Assembly: GCA_030248225.1 (NCBI GenBank)
Contig: JASANE010028382.1
Coordinates: forward strand, 49,861-113,860
Direction: 5' to 3'
DNA length: 64,000 nt
Source of the DNA: Trileptium ribeirensis
Taxonomy: Eukaryota; Nematoda; Enoplea; Enoplida; Thoracostomopsidae
Shown here: positions 1 through 11,624 of the stretch, piece by piece
How positions within the stretch are numbered: position 1 is the first letter of the stretch
Layout of the letters: each line of letters opens with the position of its first letter
The notes under the pieces: model-generated
The model's database searches: none
Seen by the model: the letters and a program-made list of their open reading frames with translations, nothing else
What the model was told of the DNA's origin: nothing
Program-made: the position numbers and the translations under genes

Positions 1-156
1 TAGAACAAGCCTGTCGCAGAAGTTTTCTAGCGCAACGGAGACAGTACCTACAGATACCATTTTATGCTCACAAACCAACCATGAGCGGGGGACGTCTGAG
101 AAAAAATTTCAGGCAGATCCTTAGGCCTTGTAAAAAATGGCACCCCGATATGTTGA

Positions 157-1211
157 GTCGGGGGGGCTACACCTCACGTCGGGGGGCTACACCTCAGGTC
201 GGGGGGCTACAGCTTCCTACAACATGCAACGCGCCAAACTTTAGCTATTTCTATACATTCTAGATGTAAGCTGGTGTAAAACAAATACAATTGATCTATG
301 ACTAGCTTACATTTAAGTGATGATACCAAGGACAATGCGTGGAATAGATGTGCGGGCAGGCAGAAGGATTCCCTAGCTGCCCAGTTAACAACACGGCCCC
401 ATATCATAGTGCAATGATGATGAACTTATATACTAATATGATTCTTGTGACCTTCGATTACTTTTATTATACATGCGGTCGGGAGGGGGGGTACACGCCA
501 GGTCGGGGGGGCTACATTTTCATTAAAAATTTTTAATAGATGGGTCGATTCTAGTGGGGCTTTTACTATGTTTATATCCGGCCTATTGTAAGACTGTATG
601 CTAAATTTGGCTTTTTTAAATTTCAGTTTGGTCAGGTCGGGGGGGGGGGGCTACATTTTGCATACCCCATTTTTGGCATTTTATGACCTTCGACCTCATA
701 ATGAAATAACACATGGACAGACGCTGATATTCTTTTTTTCAATAACACTTGTACTGATTACGATTACCGTTACATAGCATTTTTGGCGCTAGTGCACTTT
801 GACGTTATTTACCAGCGTCTGAAAGCTGCCAGATCAGACCTTGGTCGGGGGGGCTACATGTCACGAAAAAAATTTTCGGAAGCTTGACGTCAGCTTCAGT
901 GTCGATGCATACTCCCAAGTTTTCCGGAAAAATTAGCAAATACCAATGGATCACAGTGAAATGAAAAACACACATATGTATCACGTGCTAGCGATACGGC
1001 GAACGTTTATATTGGGACATGTGTTTTTGGCTTCATTTGGCCAACCCGGGTTGAGGGCCTCTGGCTCCTGCTATGTTTGGGGTACACAGGTCCACCATAC
1101 CTCGTTATGATCGTCGGATATGCTATTACTGTATCTCACAGCGACATTACATTTCCTTACAAAAGACTGGTGGTATGGGCCAAAAAGTGCCGATGTAGCC
1201 CCCTCCCCCGA
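157..1211. repeat. Cluster of G-tract motif TCGGGGGGGCTACA
   Basis: A short motif, roughly AGGTCGGGGGGGCTACA, recurs on the + strand near 157, 178, 198, 480, 501, 635 and 843. It appears once inverted at 1,195-1,211 (GTAGCCCCCTCCCCCGA). The copies at 843 and 1,195-1,211 face each other and continue alike on their inner side (GCTACATG and GCTACATC), so 843-1,211 could be a small inverted-repeat element. The three tightly spaced copies near 157-210 form a 20-21 bp tandem. No coding sequence is supported here. The sequence between copies is unremarkable. Confidence 0.5.
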
Positions 1212-1598
1212 TTAAAATGACATGGTTTCGTGAAATGACCCCTACATACATCTATATTGGAAAACTGGGGAAATATGTCTTTTTGGTGCCATAATTTACC
1301 AAGATTTGCTTCGGTACGGTCCGCAGGATTAATAACACAGCCAAGTATGCGGTTAATGCAACGAAACCCTTAAAGCTATTTAATGGCTTAAACAACCCTA
1401 TAATCACATCGAAATTTTTCAGCCAGTGTGCGCTAAAGCGCCTTTCATTATCTCTTATTTTCCAGCAGCCACAAAACATTAATTTCTATAAAAAGTTTAT
1501 AAGGCACAGAGTTAATGCAGCCAGTTATTCTAGCGTTAACTATCAAATTTATAAAGTTCAAAGTGTTCTCCGTAGAATTGAAAATTCCTAGCTATCCT
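1212..1598. other. Intergenic, nothing recognised
   Basis: No coding exon, RNA gene or repeat structure that I can support. Short open frames on both strands look like chance. Confidence 0.5.
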
Positions 1599-2580
1599 TG
1601 ATGGTACCTAACCATACATGCCGGCGGTCGGTCAAGTCAGGGTGGGTAGAGGCCTCCACACGGGAGGGGGGGGGGATTGGCGGCCATCCCAGGGGGTAAC
1701 CCCCCTGGCCGGCCAAATTTTCCTTGGGGGGGTCGGTCGTGAGGAACTTTTTTTGGTCTTCGCAGCAATCGCTGATCTCTCAACTTGGGATTCTCTCGAA
1801 CTCAGAAACAAATGAAATAACAACTAAGTAAAAATTGAGCAATTTCATGTGGTATGGGTCTGTGGGATAAGAAAGCTCGCCCGTGGCTTTTGTCTGCTCA
1901 CCTATCGGGTGCGACTCCTACGGCGATGTAGTGTTCCAGTGCTATTTTAGTGCTGAGTTTTTTGGTTAATCCACCGTGGACCATAGCAGACATTCAATGT
2001 CTAAATATCTAGTTAGTATATAAATAAGTATACAGTACCCGCCAAAACTGACTGTCGCTCGCTCGCGACTCGCTCGCGACTCGCTCGAGACTCGCTCGAG
2101 ACTCGCTCGCGACTCGCTTGAAATAAATTTGTTCTAAAAATAGAATTTTCTATTAATTTAAATAGTTGCGAAATCTCGAGCGAGCCACTCGCTCGCGACT
2201 CGCTCGAGACTCGCTCGCGACTCGCTCGAACTCGCTCGCTCGAAATGCGACGGTCATTTTTGGCGAGTACTGTAATTATTAATTCGATTAACTTTTACTT
2301 CAGGGAATGACGTCGTGAACAAAAAAGCTTTCCACAAATTTACGGCCGCACATGCACCTCTAGCACCAAGCAGGCGCAATTTGCGCAAGTTTTTGCACTA
2401 AGGAACTACTTCGAAACTCGTCGAGACGTCAAGCTCCCCTTCGGGTTGGGGGGGGGGGGTGCTGCGCACCCCAACCCCAGGGGGGTTACCCCCTGGCTTT
2501 TCGGCCTCGGGTGGGGGTTGGGGTTCGGACCCCAGGGGGGGTTACCCCTACCTCCTGCCGGCATGTATGTACCTAACTTA
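1599..2580. mobile_element. Putative inverted-repeat element carrying a nested MITE
   Basis: The ends near 1,603-1,625 and 2,559-2,575 are inverted copies. Both contain ACATGCCGGC preceded by a GGTAC-type sequence, and both run inward into G-rich tracts and a CCCAGGGGGGTTACCCC-like block (near 1,689 and 2,475-2,545). This suggests a roughly 950 bp non-autonomous element with GC-rich arms. A separate TA-flanked MITE (2,033-2,272) sits inside it. No coding capacity is visible and exact termini are uncertain. Confidence 0.4.
2033..2272. mobile_element. MITE, TA-flanked, built of 11 bp CGCGACTCGCT repeats
   Basis: The termini are inverted repeats. The left end is CAGTACCCGCCAAAACTGAC. The right end read inward is CAGTACTCGCCAAAAATGAC, followed on both sides by nGTCGC. 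Each side is flanked by TA (2,031-2,032 and 2,273-2,274), as expected for a Tc1/mariner-type TA target duplication. Both arms consist of about five tandem copies of an 11 bp unit (GACTCGCTCGC/GACTCGCTCGA) in the same orientation, separated by a short AT-rich spacer at 2,120-2,174. No coding sequence is present, so it is non-autonomous. Confidence 0.7.
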
Positions 2581-2875
2581 ATTAGAATATTGACAATCTT
2601 TGGAAATAATATAACCTGCGTACAATCTTGAGATTATTCAGTCTTTTTCTTCAGAGACAAACGGAACGGAGGCTAAACCCACGAGCTGAGAGTTTTTGAA
2701 GTCAACTTGTGCTTTGGTTTGTTGGAGGATTCGAAAATTTGTGCTTTATGCAAAATCCTTGTCAGCCACGCAAGCACAATAAGTTCTTACCTCTGGATTT
2801 TTTCATCGAATTCCGTATCAGTTGTTTATCTTAATGGTTGGTACGGTTGTTGATAGATCGATTTGGGTTTCGAGG

Positions 2876-2919
2876 CACTCGCTCGAAATGGAACAGTCAT
2901 TTCTGGCGCGTACTGTATT
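2876..2919. mobile_element. Right-end fragment of the same MITE
   Basis: CACTCGCTCGAAATG followed by a diverged right terminus (CAGTCATTTCTGGCGCGTACTGTA) matches the right end of the element at 2,033-2,272. No matching left end lies nearby, so this looks like a truncated second copy. Confidence 0.5.
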
Positions 2920-3915
2920 AATGTGGTGGTTTATTCCAAAACGCCTTTTTAACGACCGATATTTTCTGTTCTTTTTTCCATCGTAATCATTGCTTGGTGT
3001 CATGTAAACGGTTAATTAGCTGTTAAAATATTAAAAAAATTTTATGGGTGATGCAGCATGCACGGGCTGGCTTCATTTTACATAGTTTTGAAGCTATGTA
3101 ACATGACAATTTAAGACAGTAGAACACACTAACCGACGTGAAATTCAAATCCACATTAGGTATTAGGCGCCTTTGTGCTAACTGCTAAGTTACTCAGCAG
3201 GCATTTCTGCCGTACTAAACTATTATAAGCCATCTTCATAAATGCTAAGTTTGTCTGCTGTATAGAGGTCCCGAGAATGCATAGCTTACTGGTAATATGA
3301 ATACATCATACTGTAACGAGTTTCTCTAGTCTGGGAAAAATTAGGATTGCATAACACAACCAGCAAGCAAACGAGAACAAACATAGCTATCCGTCTTGAA
3401 CCTAAATACTAGCTTAGGTTTCGGCAATTGCGAAGGGTTTATTGTGATTCTTGTCCAACTGAGCTGTCAATGACTAACAGTGCATGTCTAACGTGATCAT
3501 GAACGTTATCTATTTAAAAACGAACAGTACGATTTCGTTAACTCCACTACAACTGACAGTCAGGTGATAAAAACCACATCAAGCCTGGAGGCCAGAGCTG
3601 ATTGTATATTTTGGATTTATAGGCAGTAAGCTATCGAGGTCAATAACTGGACTCACTCAGCAATTCCAGTGAGTTTTTGATCAACGATGGCCCAGTGACT
3701 ATCACAAAACCACCGACAAGTCTCATCGTGGAATTTTTCTTTGTACTTGCCCTTGACAAATTTGATGGCACTATTACTTTAAAAATAGGAGTATTGCTGA
3801 TCACGCTTTGATTTTCAGCGTTCCGCATTGCATGACCACATACAGCTCCTCTTTCGAGCCGCAGGTTCGACATCGCGGAAACTATTACTGTCTCCAGTTC
3901 CAGATATGAATTTTT
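2920..3915. other. Intergenic, nothing recognised
   Basis: Apart from a 77-codon minus-strand open frame (3,640-3,873) without any family resemblance, I see no feature. The open frame ends just before the satellite array and is not supported as a gene. Confidence 0.4.
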
Positions 3916-5387
3916 CAGTCACTGCTGTATATACTGTGGTTTTTTAGTTCGGTGTGTAGTTGTGCACTGAATATAGTTGGTTCTATTTTTTTACTTCTTA
4001 TGGTGTTACCTGCACCACTAAATGGAGCTTGACCAAATGTAGTATGAGAACATTTATCACAGAGCTGTTGCCGCCAGGAAACTCTAATCATCGAAACCCC
4101 AGTCACTGCTGTATATACTGTGGTTTTTTAGTTCGGTGTGTAGTTGTGGACTGAATATAGTTGGTTCTATTTTTTTACTTCTTTTGGTGTTACCTGCACC
4201 ACTAAATGGAGCTTGACCAAATGTAGTATGAGAACATTTATCACAGAGCTGTTGCCGCCAGGAAACTCTAATCATCGAAACCCCAGTCACTGCTGTATAT
4301 ACTGTGGTTTTTTAGTTCGGCGTGTAGTTGTGCACTGAATATAGTTGGTTCTATTTTTTTACTTCTTTTGGTGTTACCTGCACCACTAAATGGAGCTTGA
4401 CCAACTGTAGTATGAGAACATTTATAACAGAGCTGTTGCCGCCAGGAAACTCTAATCATCGAAACCCCAGTCACTGCTGTATATACTGGGGTTTTTTAGT
4501 TCGGCGTGTAGTTGTGCACTGAATATAGTTGGTTCTATTTTTTTACTTCTTTTGGTGTTACCTGCACCACTAAATGGAGCTTGACCAACTGTAGTATGAG
4601 AACATTTATAACAGAGCTGTTGCCGCCAGGAAACTCTAATCATCGAAACCCCAGTCACTGCTGTATATACTGTGGTTTTTTAGTTCGGCGTGTAGTTGTG
4701 CACTGAATATAGTTGGTTATATTTTTTTACTTCTTTTGGTGTTACCTGCACCACTAAATGGAGCTTGACCAACTGTAGTATGAGAACATTTATAACAGAG
4801 CTGTTGCCGCCAGGAAACTCTAATCATCGAAACCCCAGTCACTGCTGTATATACTGTGGTTTTTTAGTTCGGCGTGTAGTTGTGCACTGAATATAGTTGG
4901 TTCTATTTTTTTACTTCTTTTGGTGTTACCTGCACCACTAAATGGAGCTTGACCAAATGTAGTATGAGAACATTTATCACAGAGCTGTTGCCGCCAGGAA
5001 ACTCTAATCATCGAAACCCCAGTCACTGCTGTATATACTGTGGTTTTTTAGTTCGGCGTGTAGTTGTGCACTGAATATAGTTGGTTCTATTTTTTTACTT
5101 CTTTTGGTGTTACCTGCACCACTAAATGGAGCTTGACCAACTGTAGTATGAGAACATTTATAACAGAGCTGTTGCCGCCAGGAAACTCTAATCATCGAAA
5201 CCCCAGTCACTGCTGTATATACTGTGGTTTTTTAGTTCGGCGTGTAGTTGTGCACTGAATATAGTTGGTTATATTTTTTTACTTCTTTTGGTGTTACCTG
5301 CACCACTAAATGGAGCTTGACCAACTGTAGTATGAGAACATTTATAACAGAGCTGTTGCCGCCAGGAAACTCTAATCATCAAAACCC
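3916..5387. repeat. Satellite array, 8 copies of a 184 bp unit
   Basis: Eight head-to-tail units begin with CAGTCACTGCTGTATATACT at 3,916, 4,100, 4,284 and so on every 184 bp to 5,204. Copies are nearly identical. Two subtypes are visible: copies 1, 2 and 6 have ACCAAATGT with TTTATCACAG, while copies 3, 4, 5, 7 and 8 have ACCAACTGT with TTTATAACAG. Copies 5 and 8 also share GGTTATAT instead of GGTTCTAT. Open frames on both strands repeat with the array and are artefacts of it, not genes. The array ends abruptly at CAAAACCC. Confidence 0.95.
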
Positions 5388-6661
5388 TTTCGTCAGCGTT
5401 ATTATTTTTGGTGGTTAAAATCCTTCGCCGGTTATATCGATAACGACACTGTCGGCGGCGATCATGCTGTACGATGCCGACTGATACGAGGCGATAGTTT
5501 TCGCGTTTGGCAACGACGTGATATTACTCCAAATTAGGTATTTCATACAACATATTCTGCAGCATAGACCGTGCTTACGATCTTAACAATGATCACCGAC
5601 GACTGACTGATTTGATAGGGACACTCGGCCGCTTCGTTAACGTTGCTATCGAATCTCTAAGCTAAACCTGATGTGATTATTGTTTGCGACAATATTATTG
5701 AGTTTTCAACCAGTTTTCCCCTAGATTTTGCAGCGGTTGTACAATTGAAAATCTCCGAATGATGTACTCACACAATCGCTGGCGGTGTCAAAGCATTCGA
5801 TCAGGAACCCATAATTTTTGTAACATTAAAAGCCAAATCTTCTTAAATGCTGAATTGCAACCTACATATATCAGATGCGGTACGGGTGGGACAGGCAAAT
5901 AGTTTGCAAGTTTGGCGCATACCAAATCTACAGCTTTATAAAACGCAGAAATATGCCGTTATATGATTTTGCACTGAAGCTATTTAATAGTCCCCTAGTT
6001 GTGCCTTTTATTACTTTGAGATATTTCTATGCTGAAGGTACCGCAACGATTGTCCAAATGAATTTCCATCATGGTTATCTTGATTTTATATTGTGGCGGT
6101 TAATATGTTTGTTTATTGCATAGCTAGGATTAAAGATGATTTCTTGTTTTTAAACTAACACTAAACAAAATTGATCTTTCACAGTAGTTGGGAATTCGCG
6201 GACTGAGGCGCTTAGCATATTATATAAATTATAATATCTTATTCGGCATATTTGGTTTTATTAGTTAGTGATCAGAAAACATTCAAAGCTGTTTTCAGCG
6301 TTTGATGATGCATTAAAATATGTATTAAAGATGGCATTTACCAACTTTGGTTGCTTATGATTAAATTTGAATTAATAACTCTTTATATCTTCATGGGATA
6401 CAATTCTACCAAGCGGAAATACATGCCGTTATTTTTGTCCGTAGCTGTACATTTAGCTAAATTTTAAAAATTTAATAAACATATTTTCAATCCTGTTCTT
6501 ATACCATTTATTTTCAAGACGTTTGCAAGTTATTTGTTTTTAACGAAATCGCGACGTTAATTTTCGCTGACATTTAAGCTTTAGTAGATTAACGAGATAT
6601 TTTAGGGTTTTGATTTTATAATGCTACATGCGTATATTCTAAAAAAATATCCCTGTTACAG
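5388..6661. other. Intron or upstream region of NTAQ1, nothing recognised
   Basis: This segment precedes the first visible NTAQ1 exon and would be intronic if the 5' exons lie upstream. I searched it by eye for the conserved WDYHV-type exon and did not find it. An 82-codon open frame at 5,875-6,123 has no recognisable similarity. Confidence 0.4.
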
Positions 6662-6789
6662 AAAGTTTCGGGTGATCTCGCTGGAAAACTATCTTGCTCA
6701 TTTTGCGTCGGATCGTCGGCACATGCGTTTCCAAGAGACTGGCGAATACCTCAAAGAGCCGCCGCCGTGGCCACCGATTGCCAGTCAAG
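6662..6789 (+). CDS. NTAQ1: NTAQ1 (protein N-terminal glutamine amidohydrolase), penultimate exon
   Basis: NTAQ1 deamidates an N-terminal glutamine to glutamate, a tertiary destabilising step of the Arg/N-degron pathway, in cytosol and nucleus. This 128 nt exon begins after a polypyrimidine/TTACAG acceptor and ends at a strong donor (AAG|GTAAGTC). It encodes RKFRVISLENYLAHFASDRR then HMRFQETGEYLKEPPPWPPI. That aligns with the human segment RRKFRVI...Y...FASDR.HM....G...EPPPPYP, a hallmark of the family. It starts on the third base of an arginine codon and ends on the first base of a codon, which fits the next exon. The Cys-His-Asp catalytic residues lie in earlier exons not seen in this window, so activity cannot be judged. 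Intron open frames around it are not coding. Confidence 0.9.
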
Positions 6790-7572
6790 GTAAGTCTCTA
6801 CGAGTACTAACGTTTATATATATTTTTTTTCTAAAAAAGCCTATCAGGATTGACTTACATTGGCTTTTTTAAATTTGAATACTATTTTGACTTAGCAGTC
6901 TGTATGATGAGCCAAACTGTGGTTGCTCGGTTTGCTGATACAGTTGACTAGGATAATTGCATTTTAAGATTTGCTGCTGAACAAAAGGTATCGTAATTAC
7001 TACTTTTATGTGATTACTCAGGTATTGCAAAATTTTATGCGATTTTAAGTTTATGCTTATGAGTTGAACGTCAGTACAGAAATAGAACGCTTTGCTAACG
7101 GTACAGCATGTGATATCTACGAATTGACAATGCTTAGACTACAGTGAATTGCTTCATAGCGGCAGCGAACCACGGTGATAGATTTAGAATGGGGAATTAC
7201 TGCCGGGTCTACCTATAAAGATGGTTCTAAATTTGACGTTTCTATACCGGAAAACGTTAAATTTTGACTACTGAGCCATTTCATTTTTAATCCTACGCTT
7301 CAGTTAATGTTTGACTCAAATTTTTCACTTTAGGGCAAAAAAGGACCGACTCAGTCAGTTGTCAAAATTTGACTCAACGTTTTTGCGGTATATGTGTGAT
7401 GTCAGCCCGGTGTTTACTATGTATAAAACCTGTGCAGAGCAATCCATGGGCTTGGTCAGAGAAAAGTCGTTGCAATTTGGTTTATTGCGATTGGATTTAA
7501 TGATTCTATGTGGGTATCTATTGCTTTGTTCCTTTTATATCAGATTGTACAACGTTATATTTTGTCATTTAG
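6790..7572 (+). other. NTAQ1 last intron (783 bp)
   Basis: GTAAGTC donor to TTGTCATTTAG acceptor, phase 1. No repeat or RNA gene is recognised in it. A long open frame runs through its distal part into the last exon but has no protein similarity before the acceptor. Confidence 0.8.
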
Positions 7573-7688
7573 ATTCGTCAAATAACATCGACGATTTCTG
7601 GCGAATGGATAGAGATAGCCCAGCTGAAGCGTTTAGTCGGGTGTATGACGATTGTAAATCATTGAATGCATTTGTTCAAGATTCCTGA
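7573..7688 (+). CDS. NTAQ1: NTAQ1 last coding exon
   Basis: This exon follows a CATTTAG acceptor. Its first two bases complete a GAT (Asp) codon with the G left by the previous exon. It then encodes SSNNIDDFWRMDR and ends LNAFVQDS at a TGA stop. Human NTAQ1 has at the same place a D-S-x-M-N-L-N-D-F-x-x-M-D stretch and a short C-terminal tail, so position, phase and sequence all agree. The two exons give the C-terminal roughly 80 residues of a protein that is about 205 residues long in human. No clear AATAAA signal is seen in the first 200 bases after the stop. No stop or frameshift is present within the two exons, so the gene looks intact here. Confidence 0.88.
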
Positions 7689-9304
7689 TGATACTTTTAT
7701 ATGTAGTATACAAGCGACGAACTTTGTCCCCGTACATTTCTGTTGTTTTCTGTTAGTGATTATACAAATTTTCCTGTTATATCATAGATAATGTCGGTTC
7801 GATGTACTAATACTTGAGGTTTTGTGCAATTTTGGTAACCATACAGTACTTTTTTCATGACGCTTAGTGCGAAACCGCATAAAATACATAAACTTTATGG
7901 CATTATAAACGGTTGAATATATGAAAAGATTGAAGTTTTGTGTGAAGTTGTTCAAAATTTGAAGTTTTCTCCCATATTTCCTTAGAAGAGCGACTGTTGG
8001 TGTAGTATTTATGCCACAGACAATTCACCTGGTGGAACCTATATACTATATTCGCATACAAAAATACATGTATATTATGTTCTAAAGATGAGAATTCCAG
8101 GACAGGCGCGCGGGCGGACAACAGATGACAAACGGCCGGATCAAGCCAACCCAACCTTCCAACACGCCGGGTTGGGGGAAAAATTTCGGTACACTCTCAC
8201 CTCTAGTTAAGGCTCGAATGTTATGTACATAGTTCGATAACTTTGGGTTCCTTTGTGTCGCGCTGATTTCACATTAATTTTCATATGAGTGCCGACACCC
8301 GATTACAAACTGGCCAGGCCGGGGTGGGTCAAACTGGTTATATCCGTTCCGGGCCGACCTCGATTTTCAACAAGCCAGGCTGAAACATTTCGGCCCGTTC
8401 TCGCCTCTAATATGTGCACACAAATAGGAGTCAAATCTGTTTAATAACAAAGTTACAGCGTCACCTGCTTGATGTGTAAATAAACGCTCATTTCAAAATG
8501 AAACATGGTATTGCTTAACCACGTACTCTAAACAGAAGAGAATATCAAATTCTTTATACATATAGCCTTAACTCGCCTCGTTAAAAATTTAGTTGGGTTA
8601 ATCATAAAATTGCCAGTATTTGCGTTATGTAAATACTTTCGTAACTACAGGCTGTATAATCTAATGTCTTTTACTATTAGCTAAGTAATTAAATTTTCTG
8701 AATTATTTTTAAACATGAAATTTTTGTACAAATTGTGGCGTACCTTATTTAATACGGAATCTGTCTGTGGTAATGTATGAATTTACATGTGTTTTGTTTA
8801 TAGGTGACGCTTACCTATGTTTACAAGATTTTAGGCTACATGTACACGTCTATTTTTGTTGCAAGTAATTAAGTGTACATATTCGTTTATATATTCAGGA
8901 AATTTCTGAAAAATATCGATTTTCGATATGATTGCTAAATAAACAGGCTGTTTCAGTTGATGATCGGACTAAATCTAGTTGGTTTCAAGGATCATAATGC
9001 CTCGTTGTTTGAACATTGGCAATTGTCGTAAAAGCTGCTGTGTAGACCAAGACAATATTTAAATTTCACCGGTGGTGATTATACTAGTGTAGCATTTGCT
9101 GCTTTCAACGTTATCATTGTGGCGGGATGTTCTTCTGAGTGTTTGTTTTGACTAAACAAAACTACAGTACATCGTATAGCTTTAGCATACACCGATAGGA
9201 ATAACCAAGATAGTTATTGTGTCTTGAGTCCAAGCCCTGCATCCTGGTTTCCCGATGACCGGTTGCATCAAAACATCTTTTTATAGATTGCTGTGATACT
9301 TTTA
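7689..9304. other. Intergenic, two weakly similar GC-rich patches
   Basis: Mostly AT-rich and featureless. Patches near 8,100-8,210 and 8,300-8,410 resemble each other (GCCGGGTTGGGGG...ATTTCGG...CTCACCTCTA versus GCCAGGCTG...ATTTCGGCCC...CTCGCCTCTA), so they are probably old copies of one repeat. No gene is supported. Confidence 0.4.
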
Positions 9305-9410
9305 TGCCGCGAGCTATCGAACCCCGAACGCTCGGGTGATAACACGTTTACTATTGATCATTGAGCTATGTCGAAGCTACTGCTCGAATCCTTAAGGGTA
9401 CGAACAGCAG
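9305..9410 (-). repeat. tRNA-derived SINE copy, diverged
   Basis: Read on the minus strand it shows a tRNA-like head: ATAGCTCAATGATCAATAGT as an A-box region, then GAGCGTTCGGGGTTCGAT as a B box. It is preceded by a CGTACCCTTAAGGATTCGAG stretch, which matches the GGTTCCTTAA.GAACCGAG lead of the copies at 61.5 and 61.8 kb. It is degenerate and not a functional tRNA. Confidence 0.6.
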
Positions 9411-9954
9411 GCGTGTAATCGTGCAGTGTTCGCCGACTTTTGTTGGTACAACACATTCCAACGTAATTTTGTTGTCGAACGACTGTAGGAGTTAAAGGCT
9501 TAAGCAGCAGAGCTTTAACTATTTAAAAATGGTAAAAAATATACGGAAATAATACTTGGTATATTTAGACGTTTCATGATAAGTTTTGTTGTAGCATAAG
9601 CAAATCAGATGACCTGTACTGCGCGTGCAAGACGCAGATTGTTAGGGTTTATTTAGTGTCAGTGCTTAGATAATGTATATTTTGCCGGGAAAGAAAAATT
9701 ACACGACAATGAGCTAAATTTTATGATAGTTAAATGATATGGAATTATATAAAAAATTAAATTTGAGTGTTTGTTAAGTCTAAGCTTTTTTCGTCTTATA
9801 TAAAGCCGTATAATATACTGTCACTACGCGTATGTCAGGATACCTTGTATAAATTCAATTGGAGGTATCTTTTACAACGTACGCGTTTCGGATTACGTTG
9901 AAGGAGTACATTATTTGGGTCTTTTCGGTTATAACCCCAACTAGTTTTCTAGAT
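9411..9954. other. Intergenic, nothing recognised
   Basis: AT-rich sequence without supported features. Confidence 0.4.
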
Positions 9955-10205
9955 GCAGCCATAATTTTGGTACCATTCGATTTAGAATATATCCATTTCA
10001 ATAGGCTTTTATGGCAATAATTTTTTCAATTTTTTTTTAGTTGCCAAGGTTTTCACGGTACCCAAAATTTTTGAAAACAATTTTTTCTCGATAAATAAAT
10101 ATATAATTTTATCTATCATTAGAACCACATTGACGAGCTGACTCGAATGGTGGAAAAATTTGCTAAATCAGTTCATTGGTTAACCACCTAAGCTTAAGCG
10201 AAGCC
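9955..10205. repeat. Dispersed repeat, related to 36,450-36,700
   Basis: The block ATTTTGG.ACCATTCG...TTTAGAATAT, then TTTTTTCTCGATAAAT, then ATAATTTTATCTATCAT..GAACCACATTGACGAGCT, recurs in the same order near 36,470-36,660. A more diverged copy is at 36,735-36,920. It is non-coding. Confidence 0.55.
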
Positions 10206-11624
10206 AGGCAATTTAATGGTACATAATTAAAGATATTGGTCCATACATTCGCATTGTTGAAATCAATCTCTGCATTAGTACAGAACTAAGAAACGGGATG
10301 ATATAGCTTACGGCACAAAATTGTTTCTAATTTGGTACGTTTTATGGCGTATGTTACTTGAGTAGCATGTGACGCAATATGTTTATTCTTTGGTACAACT
10401 CTAGCCTACAACTGGAAGGAACACGTACGTGTATATACCTATTTCTATTTTTTGTATATACCTATGTAAGAATTCAGCTGGAAGCGAGGCCGTTTTGCAA
10501 AACCCTTAAAAAATTGCGATCGTCATTGCCGATAGCCCAGATTGTGTCTTTGTTTGTGCTTTCTAATCTCCGCCAGAGTATGCGCTAAGCCATCAGCGTA
10601 GTTTTGTATGATTCATTTAAAACTAGTATATACTATGAAAAACTACATAGGTAAAACCAAGTTTTTGTATTCGATGTGTCAATAACTATATTTAGAAATT
10701 AAGTGTTTGTTTTTGTAATTTTGTCTAGGTCTTAAACATACAAGCGGCGTCTTTTTATGTAAAATTAATATTTTTTGTTATCGAAATTAATGAAGTCTGT
10801 TTGTACAATTTCTTACATCAGTACCAATTTAAAAAGCTTTTCCATATTTGCTGTGTGTTTCACTGCTGGTGTTCAATTTGCAGACAGGTCCCGGTTTACG
10901 TAGAGATGAGAACACAACCAAATTACTCAATTGAAGATAGGTAGAGGTGAAAAATAGCCTAATTTCCAAGCTGTGGTTGGACTCGGCTCTACCTAAATCA
11001 TATAGGGCCCGGCTGTTCCGATGGCAAGCAATGCTTGGTTTGGACCCTAAAATATCTTTGAATTGTAGCGTTTTCCTGTTAAAGAAACATAATATGCAAA
11101 CTACCACCGGCTTTTTCGGCCAGTACCCAACACTAGTGCAAATACAACGCCTATAACTGTGGAATTTTCTTATATTTTCCTAATATGTTTTAACAACTCA
11201 CTATACCAAGTAGTTAACTAATTTTTCAGTCGTACTTGGCAAGTAGTTATTTAGTTTTTGGCGTAGCATCCAGTTTTAGTAAGCGTGAGCTTGCTATTTG
11301 TTTTCATAGTAGCGACATAACCTTTTTTCGTTAAAGAAATATGTCACTGCAGCTCACAGCTAATAAAAAAGCGAAAAAGGCAAAACATAAAAAAACACTA
11401 AAGTATGGATCGAACTCAGGACCTCAGATTACAACTTGAAATACATACCAATCAACCACTAACGCAATGAATTAAGTTTTCAAAATGTTTTATACTTGTC
11501 AATTTATAATTTCATGTCTGCAATGAATAATTGTTGAATTCAAATTCATTGATGACCCCAATTTTGCATACAATGCAAGTTAGCTAAATCCAGTGGGAGT
11601 CAGGCATTATTCGCTCGCTTTGCG
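10206..11624. other. Intergenic; a weak tRNA-like B box near 11,410
   Basis: No gene is supported. On the minus strand around 11,400-11,465 there is a tRNA-like stretch (TTAGTGGTTGATTGGT... then GAGTTCGATCC), possibly an old SINE of another family. Short open frames are not convincing. Confidence 0.35.

Noticed and set aside
3960..5258. Series of 64-68 codon frames on both strands repeating every 184 bp
   Set aside because: They are the satellite unit read repeatedly; the frames keep the array period and have no protein similarity.
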